Program-made: the position numbers and the translations under genes | The notes under the pieces: model-generated | Seen by the model: only the letters and a program-made list of their open reading frames with translations | Database searches by the model: none | What the model was told of the DNA's origin: nothing | Assembly (NCBI RefSeq): GCF_017744555.1 | Contig: NZ_JAGIBD010000001.1 | Coordinates: 310,001-374,000 of the forward strand | DNA: 64,000 nucleotides | Direction: 5' to 3' | From: Cellulomonas sp. | GTDB taxonomy: Bacteria > Actinomycetota > Actinomycetes > Actinomycetales > Cellulomonadaceae | Part shown: positions 36,592-44,330 of the stretch, piece after piece | Layout: each line of letters opens with the position of its first letter | Position numbering within the stretch: position 1 is the first letter of the stretch

Positions 36592-37623
36592 GTGGTCGAC
36601 CCCGCTCCCGCGTCCCGCCCGGACCGGCGTCCGCGCGTGCTGCAGTCGTTCGCCGAGCCTGGCCCGACCACCAACCCGCACCTCGTGCTGCTCATGCGCG
36701 CCCTGCGGCGGAGCGTCGTCGTCGAGACGTTCTCGTGGCGCCGCGCGCTGCTGTCCCGGTACGACGTGCTGCACGTGCACTGGCCCGAGGTGGTCGTCAC
36801 CAAGACCACCCGGCTTCGCACGCTCGCGGCCGTCGCGCTGTTCGCCGCGACGCTCGTGCGGTGCCGGCTGCGGCGCACCGCGGTCGTCCGGACGGCGCAC
36901 AACGTGGCGCCGCACGAGCACCTGCCGTGGACCACGCGCGCGGTGCTCCGCCTGTGCGACCGGACGACGACGTGGTGGATCCGGCTCAACCCGACCACGC
37001 CGCTGCCGCCGGGGTCCAGGGCGACGACCGTGCCGCTCGGCGACTACGGCGACTGGTACGCGGCGCACCCCGAGCCGGACCCGGTCGCCGGGCGGCTCGT
37101 GCACGTGGGCATCGTGCGGCCGTACAAGGGCGTCCTCGAGCTCGTCGGCGCGTTCCGCGAGGTCGACGACGACGCCGTGTCCCTGCGCATCGCCGGCCGC
37201 CCCGGTTCGCCCGCGACCGCTGCCGAGGTCGCCGAGGCGGCGGCGGGCGACCCTCGCGTGCAGGTGGCGCTGCGGCACCTCGACGACGCCGAGCTCGTCG
37301 CCGAGGTCGGCGCCGGTCAGCTCGTCGTCCTGCCGTACCGGAACATGCACAACTCGGGGGCCCTGCTGCTCGCGCTCACGCTGCGCCGGCCGGTGCTCGT
37401 GCCCGCGAACGCGGTGACGGACGCGCTCGCGGACGAGGTCGGACAGTGGTGGGTGCAGCGGTACGACGGGCCGGTCACGGGTGCCGTGCTGTCGTCCGCG
37501 CTGGCCGCCGTCGCGGGTGGGCCGCCCGCGCCGCCTGACCTGTCCGGCCGTGACTGGGACGTGCTCGCCGAGCGTCACCTGGAGGTCTACGCCGAGGCCG
37601 TCCGGGCGGCCCACGGACGGTGA
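36592..37623 (+). CDS. Glycosyltransferase (GT-B, GumK-like)
   Basis: This 343-residue protein has RVLQSFAEPGPTTNPHLVLLMRAL, YDVLHVHWPE, VVRTAHNVAPHEHL and, in the C-terminal domain, HVGIVRPYKGVLELVGAFREV and VVLPYRNMHNSGALLLALTLRRPVLVP. The HVHWP and AHN motifs are typical of a GT4-related group that includes GumK-like enzymes. GTG 36592 follows AGGAGG closely; a longer frame starts at 36547 but includes the promoter. The donor is unknown. Confidence 0.85.
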   Translation: MVDPAPASRPDRRPRVLQSFAEPGPTTNPHLVLLMRALRRSVVVETFSWRRALLSRYDVLHVHWPEVVVTKTTRLRTLAAVALFAATLVRCRLRRTAVVRTAHNVAPHEHLPWTTRAVLRLCDRTTTWWIRLNPTTPLPPGSRATTVPLGDYGDWYAAHPEPDPVAGRLVHVGIVRPYKGVLELVGAFREVDDDAVSLRIAGRPGSPATAAEVAEAAAGDPRVQVALRHLDDAELVAEVGAGQLVVLPYRNMHNSGALLLALTLRRPVLVPANAVTDALADEVGQWWVQRYDGPVTGAVLSSALAAVAGGPPAPPDLSGRDWDVLAERHLEVYAEAVRAAHGR

Positions 37624-37823
37624 CGTCAGAGGGTCCGTGACCGTCGCGGCGCCGCGGCCGCGCCCGGTGCGTGCGCCGGGCCGATCCGGCGCCGCGTGCG
37701 CGTCGCAGCAGGTCCGACGGGGTGAAGCGCGGGCGAAAAATGTCCCGGTAGGTACCGTTCGTCCGATTGCTTGGGGATACTCGACCCGTTCACCACCGAC
37801 GTCCAGGTTCGAGGAGTCACGCC
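37624..37823 (+). promoter_or_regulatory. 200-bp intergenic promoter region before the DUF1972 glycosyltransferase operon
   Basis: No gene is supported here. GGGTGAA (37720–37726), the reversed island core motif, lies in it. GATACT (37776–37781) is a possible -10 and GAGGAG (37811–37816) is the ribosome binding site for the TTG start. The segment around 37733–37785 is noticeably more AT-rich than its surroundings. Confidence 0.45.
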
Positions 37824-39017
37824 TTGTCGCACGCGGTCCCCCTGCACGTCGCGCTGGTCGGGACCCGTGGGGTGCCCGCCCGGTACGGCGGCTTCGAGAC
37901 CGCGGCCGAGGAGATCGGACGGCGCCTCGTCGAGCGCGGCGTACGCGTCACCGTGTACTGCCGGACGGCCCGCGACGAGCCTCGCGACAAGCAGTTCCTC
38001 GGCATGGAGCTCGTGCACCTGCCGGCCCTGCGCAAGCGCTCCCTCGAGACCCTGTCGCACACCGGCCTCTCGGTCGGCCACCTGCTGGCCCACCGCGTCG
38101 ACGCGGCGATCCTGTTCAACGCCGCGAACTCGCCCTGGCTGCCCGGCCTGCGCGCCGCCCGCATCCCCGTCGCGACGCACGTCGACGGTCTCGAGTGGAA
38201 GCGCGCCAAGTGGGGTCCGTCGGGGCAGCGGTACTACCGGACGGCCGAACAGCTCGCGGTGCGCTGGTCCGACGCCCTCATCGCCGACGCCGTCGGGATC
38301 CAGGACTACTACCGCGCCGAGTTCGGGGTGCCGACGGAGCTCATCAGCTACGGCGCCCCTCGACTCGTCGACCTGCCGCCGACGCGGCTGAGCGAGCTCG
38401 GCCTCGAACCGCAGGGCTACCACCTCGTCGTCGCGCGGTTCGAGCCCGAGAACCACGTCGACCTCGTCGTCGAGGGGTACGTCGCGAGCGGCGCGCACCT
38501 GCCGCTCGTCGTCGTCGGCTCGGCGCCCTACGCCGACGAGTACACGGCCCGCATCCACGCCCTCGCGGACGACCGGGTGCGGCTGCTCGGCGGCGTGTGG
38601 GACTCCGAGCTGCTCGACACGCTGTACGCCCACGCCCGGACGTACCTGCACGGCCACTCCGTGGGCGGCACCAACCCGTCGCTGCTGCGGGCCATCGGCG
38701 CGGGCACCGCGACGGTCGCGTACGACGTCGGGTTCAACCGCGAGGTGCTCCGTCAGGACGGCCGGTACTTCGCGACCCCCGCGGATGTCGCCACCCAGGT
38801 CGAGGCGGCCGAGGCCGACCCCGACGACTGCCTGCGTCGCGGGAAGGCGCTCGCGGTGCGCGCGCTCGACTACGACTGGGACGTCGTCGCCGACCGGTAC
38901 GAGGACCTGGCCCGCCGGCTGGCGTCCCGAGACCTCCGCCGCACCCGCGGGGGAGGCCGTCGCAGCGGTCAGGGCACCGCCGCCGTGAGCAGCCGGGTCC
39001 CGGCGGAGGTCGCATGA
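37824..39017 (+). CDS. DUF1972-type glycosyltransferase (rhamnosyltransferase-like)
   Basis: This 397-residue GT-B enzyme starts with the DUF1972 signature VALVGTRGVPARYGGFETAAEEIGRRLVERG, found in Cps2T-like rhamnosyltransferases. It continues with ILFNAANSPWLPGLRAARIPVATHVDGLEWKRAKWG and the C-terminal VVARFEPENHVDLVVEGYVAS, LYAHARTYLHGHSVGGTNPSLLRAIGAGTA. The likely start is the rare TTG at 37824, 7 bases after GAGGAG; the in-frame start at 37767 lies in the promoter. It overlaps the next gene by ATGA, beginning a three-gene coupled operon. Confidence 0.9.
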   Translation: MSHAVPLHVALVGTRGVPARYGGFETAAEEIGRRLVERGVRVTVYCRTARDEPRDKQFLGMELVHLPALRKRSLETLSHTGLSVGHLLAHRVDAAILFNAANSPWLPGLRAARIPVATHVDGLEWKRAKWGPSGQRYYRTAEQLAVRWSDALIADAVGIQDYYRAEFGVPTELISYGAPRLVDLPPTRLSELGLEPQGYHLVVARFEPENHVDLVVEGYVASGAHLPLVVVGSAPYADEYTARIHALADDRVRLLGGVWDSELLDTLYAHARTYLHGHSVGGTNPSLLRAIGAGTATVAYDVGFNREVLRQDGRYFATPADVATQVEAAEADPDDCLRRGKALAVRALDYDWDVVADRYEDLARRLASRDLRRTRGGGRRSGQGTAAVSSRVPAEVA

Positions 39018-39823
39018 ACCCCACGTATCGTCAGGCGCTCGCGCAGCTGCGCGGTGCGCAGAAGCCGGCCGCCCGCTCGGCCCCCGCGTACTCCCGGTTC
39101 GTCAACCGCCGCTGGGGCCGCTACCTCGCGGCCGGTGCCGCGTCGCGCGGTCTGTCGCCCGACGCGGTCACCGGCATCTCGGCCCTGTGCACCTTCTCCG
39201 GCATCGCGGTCCTCGCGCTCGTGCCGATCTCGGTCGGGTCCGGCGTGCTCGTCGCGTTCCTGCTCGCGCTGGGCTACGCGTTCGACTCCGCCGACGGCCA
39301 GGTCGCACGCCTGCAGGGACGCAGCTCGACGGCGGGCGAGTGGCTCGACCACGTGGTCGACGCGGCGAAGTCGGTGATCCTGCCGCTCGGGCTCGGCGTC
39401 GCGCTCTGGCGGTCCGACGCGGTCGACGACCGCTGGGTGGTCCTGCCGCTCGTCTCCACGGTCGTCACGAGCGTGCTGTTCTTCGCGATGATCCTCACCG
39501 AGCAGCTGCGCCGGGTGCACGGCGTGCGGTCGCGCGCGGACGTCGACCCGGGGTCGCGCTCGTGGGTGCGGGCGCTGCTCGTGATCCCGATGGACTACGG
39601 CGTGCTGTGCTGGTCGTTCGTGCTGCTCGGGTTCCTGCCCGTGTTCCTCGGCGTCTACACCGTCATCACCGCGGCGTCCGGGCTGTTCCTGCTGCTCGCG
39701 GCGGCCAAGTGGTACCGCGAGCTCGCGGCGCTCGACGCGGTCCGCGCGACCGCCGGAGCATCGCAGACCGCCGTCCCGCCCGGCGCGTCCGGTTCGCCGT
39801 CCGCCGAGCAGGTGCCGGCATGA
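39014..39823 (+). CDS. CDP-alcohol phosphatidyltransferase family protein
   Basis: This 269-residue integral membrane enzyme has about six helices. The complete family motif D-x2-DG-x2-AR-x8-G-x3-D-x3-D is present as DSADGQVARLQGR…AGEWLDHVVD. The family transfers a phosphoalcohol from a CDP-activated donor to another alcohol. Placed between glycosyltransferases and close to a TagD-like cytidylyltransferase, it may add phosphoglycerol or a similar group to the glycan rather than make phospholipid. This role is an inference. It is coupled by ATGA overlaps to both neighbours. Confidence 0.9.
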   Translation: MNPTYRQALAQLRGAQKPAARSAPAYSRFVNRRWGRYLAAGAASRGLSPDAVTGISALCTFSGIAVLALVPISVGSGVLVAFLLALGYAFDSADGQVARLQGRSSTAGEWLDHVVDAAKSVILPLGLGVALWRSDAVDDRWVVLPLVSTVVTSVLFFAMILTEQLRRVHGVRSRADVDPGSRSWVRALLVIPMDYGVLCWSFVLLGFLPVFLGVYTVITAASGLFLLLAAAKWYRELAALDAVRATAGASQTAVPPGASGSPSAEQVPA

Positions 39824-40791
39824 CCCACGCCCCGGAGACCGCGCCCGCCGCGGAGGCGGGCGCCGCCCCGGCCGCGACCCGCACGCTGCGGGTCGTCGTC
39901 GCGATGCTCACGTACAAGCGGCCCGACGACCTCGCCGCCGCCGTGCCCGCGCTCCTCGCGCAGGCCGGGTCCGTGCCCGACGACGTCCGGCTGCTCGTCG
40001 TCGACAACGACCCCGACGGGTCGGCGCGCGCCTACGTCGAGGCGAGCGGCGCCGACTACCTGCACGAGCCGCGGCCCGGGATCGCGGCCGCGCGCAACGC
40101 CGCGATCACCGCGACGGGCGACGCCGACGTGCTCGTGTTCATCGACGACGACGAGCGTCCGGTCGACCGGTGGCTCGCGCTGCTGCTCGCCACCTACCGC
40201 GAGACGGGTGCCCCGTGCGTCGTCGGCCCGGTCGTCTCCGAGTTCGCCGTGCAGCCCGACGCCTGGGTCCGCGCCGGCCGGTTCTTCGACCGACGTCGGT
40301 TGCCGACCGGCACACCGGTGACGGTCGCGGCGACCAACAACCTGCTGCTCGACGTCGCGACGCTGCGCCGCACGGGCGTGCGGTTCGACGAGGCGTTCGG
40401 CCTGAGCGGCGGCTCGGACACGCTGTTCAGCCGCACGCTCGTGGCGCGCGGCCTCCGCATGGTGTGGTGCGACGAGGCCGTCGTCGTCGACGTGGTGCCC
40501 GCGGACCGGTCCACCCGGGCGTGGGTGCTGCACCGTGCTCGTCGCAGCGGGAACTCGGCGAGCCGGTGCGCCGTGGCGCTCGCCGGCAGCGCTGCAGGCC
40601 GGACCCGCGCACGCGTGCGTGCGGTGCTCGAGGGGTCCGTGCGCGTGGGCGCCGGCGCCGCCCGGACCGCGGTCGGCGCGGTGCTGCGCTCGCCCGAGCA
40701 CGACGCCCGCGGGCGCCGGACCCTCGCGCGAGGCACCGGCATGGTGTCCGGTGCGGTCGGCCACGTCGTCTACGACTACGCACGCGGCTAG
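39820..40791 (+). CDS. Glycosyltransferase family 2
   Basis: This 323-residue GT-A enzyme has LRVVVAMLTYKRPDDLAAAVPALL, LLVVDNDPDGSA, HEPRPGIAAARNAAI, LVFIDDDERPVDRWL (DDD metal site), and FDEAFGLSGGSDTLFSRTLVARGLRMVWCDEAVV near the catalytic acid. The C-terminal 90 residues are Ala/Arg-rich and may be membrane-associated. It is the third gene of the ATGA-coupled operon with the DUF1972 transferase and the CDP-alcohol transferase. Confidence 0.9.
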   Translation: MTHAPETAPAAEAGAAPAATRTLRVVVAMLTYKRPDDLAAAVPALLAQAGSVPDDVRLLVVDNDPDGSARAYVEASGADYLHEPRPGIAAARNAAITATGDADVLVFIDDDERPVDRWLALLLATYRETGAPCVVGPVVSEFAVQPDAWVRAGRFFDRRRLPTGTPVTVAATNNLLLDVATLRRTGVRFDEAFGLSGGSDTLFSRTLVARGLRMVWCDEAVVVDVVPADRSTRAWVLHRARRSGNSASRCAVALAGSAAGRTRARVRAVLEGSVRVGAGAARTAVGAVLRSPEHDARGRRTLARGTGMVSGAVGHVVYDYARG

Positions 40792-40812
40792 GGGAGCTCG
40801 GTGAGTGCTGTG

Positions 40813-40861
40813 AGTTCACCCGGAAGACGCCTATCGGTCATGTCGTATTTGTCTGTAACGT
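40813..40861 (+). promoter_or_regulatory. Cytidylyltransferase gene promoter with AGTTCACCCGG site
   Basis: AGTTCACCCGG (40813–40823) is 32 bp upstream of TAACGT (40856–40861), a fitting -10, and the leader to ATG 40938 is about 70 nt. No good -35 is visible, which fits activation from the upstream site. Confidence 0.55.
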
Positions 40862-40937
40862 CCCCTGCAATCGACTTCGTCGGTGAGCCCTCGATGGCGC
40901 GGGTGTTCGTCACCATCTCGCAGAGGAAGGCTCGCGC

Positions 40938-41378
40938 ATGATCACCGGCTACGCGCCCGGTGCCTACGACCTGTTCCACGTCGGGCACCTCAACCTCCTG
41001 CGGCACGCCGCCGCGCGTTGCGACCGTCTGATCGCCGGTGTCGTCGACGACGACACCCTCGAGGTCACCAAGGGCATCCGCCCGGTGGTCCCGATCGCGG
41101 AGCGCATCGAGATCGTCCGGTCCATCAAGCTGGTCGACGACGCCGTGGTCGAGGACGTGCCGAGCAAGCTCGAGATGTGGGAGCGGCTGCGGTTCGACGT
41201 CATCTTCAAGGGCGACGACTGGCGGGGCACCGAGAAGGGCCGCAAGCTCGAGGCGATGTTCGCCGAGGTCGGGGTCGAGGTCGTCTACTTCCCGTACACG
41301 ATGCACACGTCGAGCACCGCCCTGCGCCGGGCGCTGTCGCGGCTCGACGGAGCGGTGTACGCGAGCGCGGGCCAGTAG
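40938..41378 (+). CDS. Cytidylyltransferase (glycerol-3-phosphate cytidylyltransferase-like)
   Basis: This 146-residue protein is of the small nucleotidyltransferase family. YAPGAYDLFHVGHLNLLRHA holds the HxGH CTP-binding motif. IRPVVPIAERIEIVRSIKLVDD and FKGDDWRGTEKG follow, and HTSSTALRR occupies the place of the RTEGISTT motif. TagD-type members make CDP-glycerol from glycerol 3-phosphate. Here it could supply the donor for the CDP-alcohol transferase 1.1 kb upstream. An AGAGGAAGG ribosome binding site precedes the ATG. It appears to have its own promoter with the AGTTCACCCGG site. Confidence 0.87.
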   Translation: MITGYAPGAYDLFHVGHLNLLRHAAARCDRLIAGVVDDDTLEVTKGIRPVVPIAERIEIVRSIKLVDDAVVEDVPSKLEMWERLRFDVIFKGDDWRGTEKGRKLEAMFAEVGVEVVYFPYTMHTSSTALRRALSRLDGAVYASAGQ

Positions 41379-41391
41379 GCACGAGACGCGC

Positions 41392-41424
41392 AGAGGGCGG
41401 GACCGGTGGCCGGTCCCGCCCTCT
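41392..41424. terminator. Bidirectional terminator between cytidylyltransferase and BY-kinase genes
   Basis: There is a perfect 15-bp inverted repeat (41392–41406 with 41410–41424) around TGG. It is located between convergent genes, so it can serve both. Confidence 0.8.
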
Positions 41425-41445
41425 CGTCTGTCCGTCGCCGGCAGG

Positions 41446-43239
41446 TCAGGCGATCTCGACCCCGCTGGGCAGGTGACGCGCGGCGACGTCCGGGCCGGAC
41501 CCCGACGTCGCGCCGGCAGGCACGGGCGCGGCCGCGGCGGGAACGGGCTCGTCGTCGGGGTCGGGCTCGTGGTCGGCAGCGTGCTCGTGGCCGTCGACCG
41601 GAGCGTGGTCCGGGTCGTCGGTGTGCGTGTGCCGGCCCGCCGGCTCGTCCGGTGCCGCAGCCGTGTCGACGTCGGGAGTGGCGCTCCCGTTCGACGACAC
41701 CCGGTCCGACCCCACAGGCCGTGTACCCGACGGGACCGCCGGTGCACCCGACACGACCGCCGGGTCCAGGGGCTCCGGCGTGGCGGGGACGTCGAGCACG
41801 GCGGATGCCGGCACCACGGGCACCTCGGACGTCTCGGGGGAGACCTCGGCGGGCCCGCCCTTGCCGCCCCGGCGCGGCAGCCGCGGCCGGCGCCGCGGCT
41901 CCATGTACCCGTACGACGTCGCGCGACGCTGGCGCGGGCCGCCGTTGAGCACGAGGCCCAGGCAGGGGGCGCCGAGCGTGTCGAGCGTGGTGAGCGCCTC
42001 CTGCAGCCCGTGGCGGTCGACCTTGCGTGCCCGTGCCACCACGATCGCCCCGTTGGTGCGGCGGGCGAGCACGGCGGCGTCGCTGACGGCGAGCAGCGGG
42101 GACGTGTCGACGATGACCATGTCGTACGTCGCCTTGGCCTCCTCGAGGAACGCGGCGATCGCGACCGAGTCGATGAGCTGTGTCGGGTTGGGCGGCACGC
42201 GGCCGGCCGTCACCACGTCGAGGCCCTCGATGCCCCACGGCTGGCGGACGTCGGCGAGCGTCGCCTTGCGGGCCAGGATCGTCGTGAGCCCGACCTCGCC
42301 CTCGAGCCCGCAGATCCGCGCGACGGCGGGACGGCGCAGGTCGGCGTCGACGAGGAGCACCCGGCGACCGGTGTCGGCGAGGGCGAGCGCGAGGCTCACC
42401 GACGTCGTCGACTTGCCCTCGCGGGGCACGGTCGAGGTGACGACGAACGCGCGCACGGGGTCGGTCGAGTCGAGGAAGTCGAGGTTGGCCCGCACGCGCC
42501 GGTAGGCCTCCGCGAGCGCGCCGCGCGGGTGCTCGATGATCGTGCGCGGCCCCTCGCTCGAGATGGACCGGTCGTACGGGATGAGCCCGAGCAGCGGGCG
42601 TGCGGGCTCGCGCGGCAGGTCGCCCGCGCCGCGGACGCGCGTGTCGAGCCGGGCCCACGCCAGGGCGATCGCGAAGCCGATCGCGAGCCCGAGCGCGCCG
42701 CCCGTCGCGACGAGCAGCTTGGTGTTGGGGGAGAACGGCACGCCCGCGGGGGTGGCCTCGCCCACCATCGTGATCTTCACGCTCGCGACGCCGTCGGCGG
42801 ACGTCGGCGACAGCGTCTCGACGGTCTCCGACAGCTGGTTGGCGACGGCGTTCGCGATGTCGGACGCCCGCTGGGCGCTCCTGCTCGACGCCGAGATCTC
42901 GATGAGCATGGTGTCGAGCGGGGCCTCGGCGTGCACGACGGACGCGAGCTGCTTCGCCGAGACGGGCAGGTCGAGCTGCTCGGCCACCGGCTCGAGCACG
43001 GCGGGCACGGTCGCGAGCTGCACGTACGACTCGACGAGGTTGCGGGTGTACGTCGACCCCTGCACGAGGTCGGCCACGGTGTCGCCGCGCGCCAGGGACA
43101 CGAACACCTTGGCGGTCGAGCGGTACATCGGCGTGCTCGCCTGCGCCTGCTGATACCCGATGCCGGCGCCGAGGACCGCGAGCACCAGGATGACCCACCA
43201 GCGCTTGCGCAACGCGGCGAGGTACTCGCCGATCTCCAT
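41446..43239 (-). CDS. Fused Wzz/BY-kinase: polysaccharide chain-length regulator and tyrosine autokinase
   Basis: This 597-residue inner-membrane protein has an N-terminal Wzz domain with two membrane helices (about 14–32 and 178–198). The cytoplasmic BY-kinase follows: VVTSTVPREGKSTTSVSLALA (Walker A), RVLLVDADLRRPAVA (Walker A'), and YDMVIVDTSPLLAVSDAAVLARR (Walker B). It should control glycan polymerisation and export. After ATSYGYMEPRRR the last 150 or so residues are disordered, His/Asp/Pro-rich, and lack the usual C-terminal tyrosine cluster. AAGGAG precedes ATG 43239. It is divergent from a small membrane protein gene. Confidence 0.92.
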   Translation of the reverse strand: MEIGEYLAALRKRWWVILVLAVLGAGIGYQQAQASTPMYRSTAKVFVSLARGDTVADLVQGSTYTRNLVESYVQLATVPAVLEPVAEQLDLPVSAKQLASVVHAEAPLDTMLIEISASSRSAQRASDIANAVANQLSETVETLSPTSADGVASVKITMVGEATPAGVPFSPNTKLLVATGGALGLAIGFAIALAWARLDTRVRGAGDLPREPARPLLGLIPYDRSISSEGPRTIIEHPRGALAEAYRRVRANLDFLDSTDPVRAFVVTSTVPREGKSTTSVSLALALADTGRRVLLVDADLRRPAVARICGLEGEVGLTTILARKATLADVRQPWGIEGLDVVTAGRVPPNPTQLIDSVAIAAFLEEAKATYDMVIVDTSPLLAVSDAAVLARRTNGAIVVARARKVDRHGLQEALTTLDTLGAPCLGLVLNGGPRQRRATSYGYMEPRRRPRLPRRGGKGGPAEVSPETSEVPVVPASAVLDVPATPEPLDPAVVSGAPAVPSGTRPVGSDRVSSNGSATPDVDTAAAPDEPAGRHTHTDDPDHAPVDGHEHAADHEPDPDDEPVPAAAAPVPAGATSGSGPDVAARHLPSGVEIA

Positions 43240-43372
43240 CCGACACTCCTTCGGTCTCGCCACGGGCCGTGCGGCGGGGGGTGACAGCCGCGGCCCCGGG
43301 ACGACCTCCCCTCGGCCCTCCGGTCGTCGAACGCTACGGGGGTAATGCTGCAATTCTGGCACCAGTGCCGGA

Positions 43373-43432
43373 ATTCACCCGATTGTCGGCAGGGTGAACA
43401 ACGGTTCTGCACGCCTTGTCCACACCTACACT
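43373..43432. promoter_or_regulatory. Divergent regulatory region with TTCACCC-N11-GGGTGAA
   Basis: The inverted repeat TTCACCC (43374–43380), 11 bp, GGGTGAA (43392–43398) lies between the divergent BY-kinase and anchored-protein genes. TACACT (43427–43432) is a likely -10 for the plus-strand gene, and TAGCGT (43336–43331, minus) for the kinase. ATTCACCCGAT (43373–43383) is repeated exactly at 44193–44203. Confidence 0.55.
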
Positions 43433-43483
43433 GACGCGGCGGCGCCGACCCGGGCGCCCCTCCTGGCGGACGGCGGTTGGTGC

Positions 43484-44188
43484 ATGAGCGACGAGACGGT
43501 TCCCACCCCCGGCCGGCCGGCCTGGGTCCTGTGGACCGGCGCCGGCGTGCTGGTCGTCGCGGTCGTGCTCGCGGTGGTCCTCCTGGTGCGCGGCTCGGGC
43601 GACGAGGCGGCGGGTGCCCCTTCGCCGAGCGCGTCCTCGACCGCGAGCGACGCGTCACCGTCCACGTCCGCGTCCGCCGCGCCGTCGTCGTCGTCGTCGT
43701 CCGAGCCTCAGCCGTCCACCACCGAGCCGGGCGACGCCCAGGCGCAGCCCGGGATGCCGGGTGCGACGCCCGGTCCCGACGGCCGTCCGACGGCGCCGCC
43801 GGTCGCGCTCGACGCGCAGGCGCAGCCCGCCGACGGCGTCACCGCGCACCTCGTCTCGATCGAGCCCGTGACCGGCGAGGCCACGCTGCCCGGCGAGGTC
43901 GGCGGCCCGTCGCTGCGGTTCACGGTCTCGGTCGCCAACCGGTCCGGTCCGGCGCTGGACCTGTCGGCCGCGGTCGTCAACGCCTACTCGGGCGACGCGC
44001 TGTCGCCCGCGACCCCGCTGCTCAAGCCCGGCGGCCAGCCGTTCCCCGGTGAGGTCGCCGCGGGCGGGTCCGTCACGGGCGTCTTCGTCTTCAACGTGCC
44101 GCCGGCCGAGCGCGGGCACGTGCGGCTCGAGGTCGACCTCGCGCCCGACCTGACGGTCGTCCTTTTCGAGGGTTCCGTCCCCCAGTAG
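43484..44188 (+). CDS. Membrane-anchored extracytoplasmic protein of unknown function
   Basis: This 234-residue protein has a short N-terminus, one membrane helix (WVLWTGAGVLVVAVVLAVVLLV), and a 75-residue Ser/Pro/Thr/Ala-rich linker. A C-terminal beta-sandwich domain of about 110 residues follows (LRFTVSVANRSGPALDLSAAVVNAYSGDALSPATPL…GSVTGVFVFNVP). This layout resembles DUF4352-like or immunoglobulin-like domains, but I do not recognise a family. ATG 43484 is chosen because the -10 TACACT lies 52 bp upstream; a longer frame from 43394 includes that promoter. Its place between the Wzz kinase and the giant secreted protein suggests a role at the cell surface. Confidence 0.78.
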   Translation: MSDETVPTPGRPAWVLWTGAGVLVVAVVLAVVLLVRGSGDEAAGAPSPSASSTASDASPSTSASAAPSSSSSSEPQPSTTEPGDAQAQPGMPGATPGPDGRPTAPPVALDAQAQPADGVTAHLVSIEPVTGEATLPGEVGGPSLRFTVSVANRSGPALDLSAAVVNAYSGDALSPATPLLKPGGQPFPGEVAAGGSVTGVFVFNVPPAERGHVRLEVDLAPDLTVVLFEGSVPQ

Positions 44189-44192
44189 GGGG

Positions 44193-44260
44193 ATTCACCC
44201 GATCTGGACGACAGTTCACCCGGGTGCTTATGACCCCATATGTCCGAACTCACCTAAAGT
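44193..44260 (+). promoter_or_regulatory. Promoter of the giant secreted protein: two TTCACCC sites 21 bp apart and -10 TAAAGT
   Basis: ATTCACCCGAT (44193–44203) and AGTTCACCCGG (44213–44223) place the TTCACCC cores exactly 21 bp apart, two helical turns, on the same face. TAAAGT (44255–44260) is 31 bp past the second site. No -35 consensus is present. The leader to ATG 44331 is about 65 nt and holds the ribosome binding site GGAGGG. Confidence 0.6.
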
Positions 44261-44330
44261 CGCTCCCGATCGTCTACGGCCCCGCCAACCCCGGCGCGGG
44301 ACCGGCGACGCCTGCGGAGGGACAAGCATC

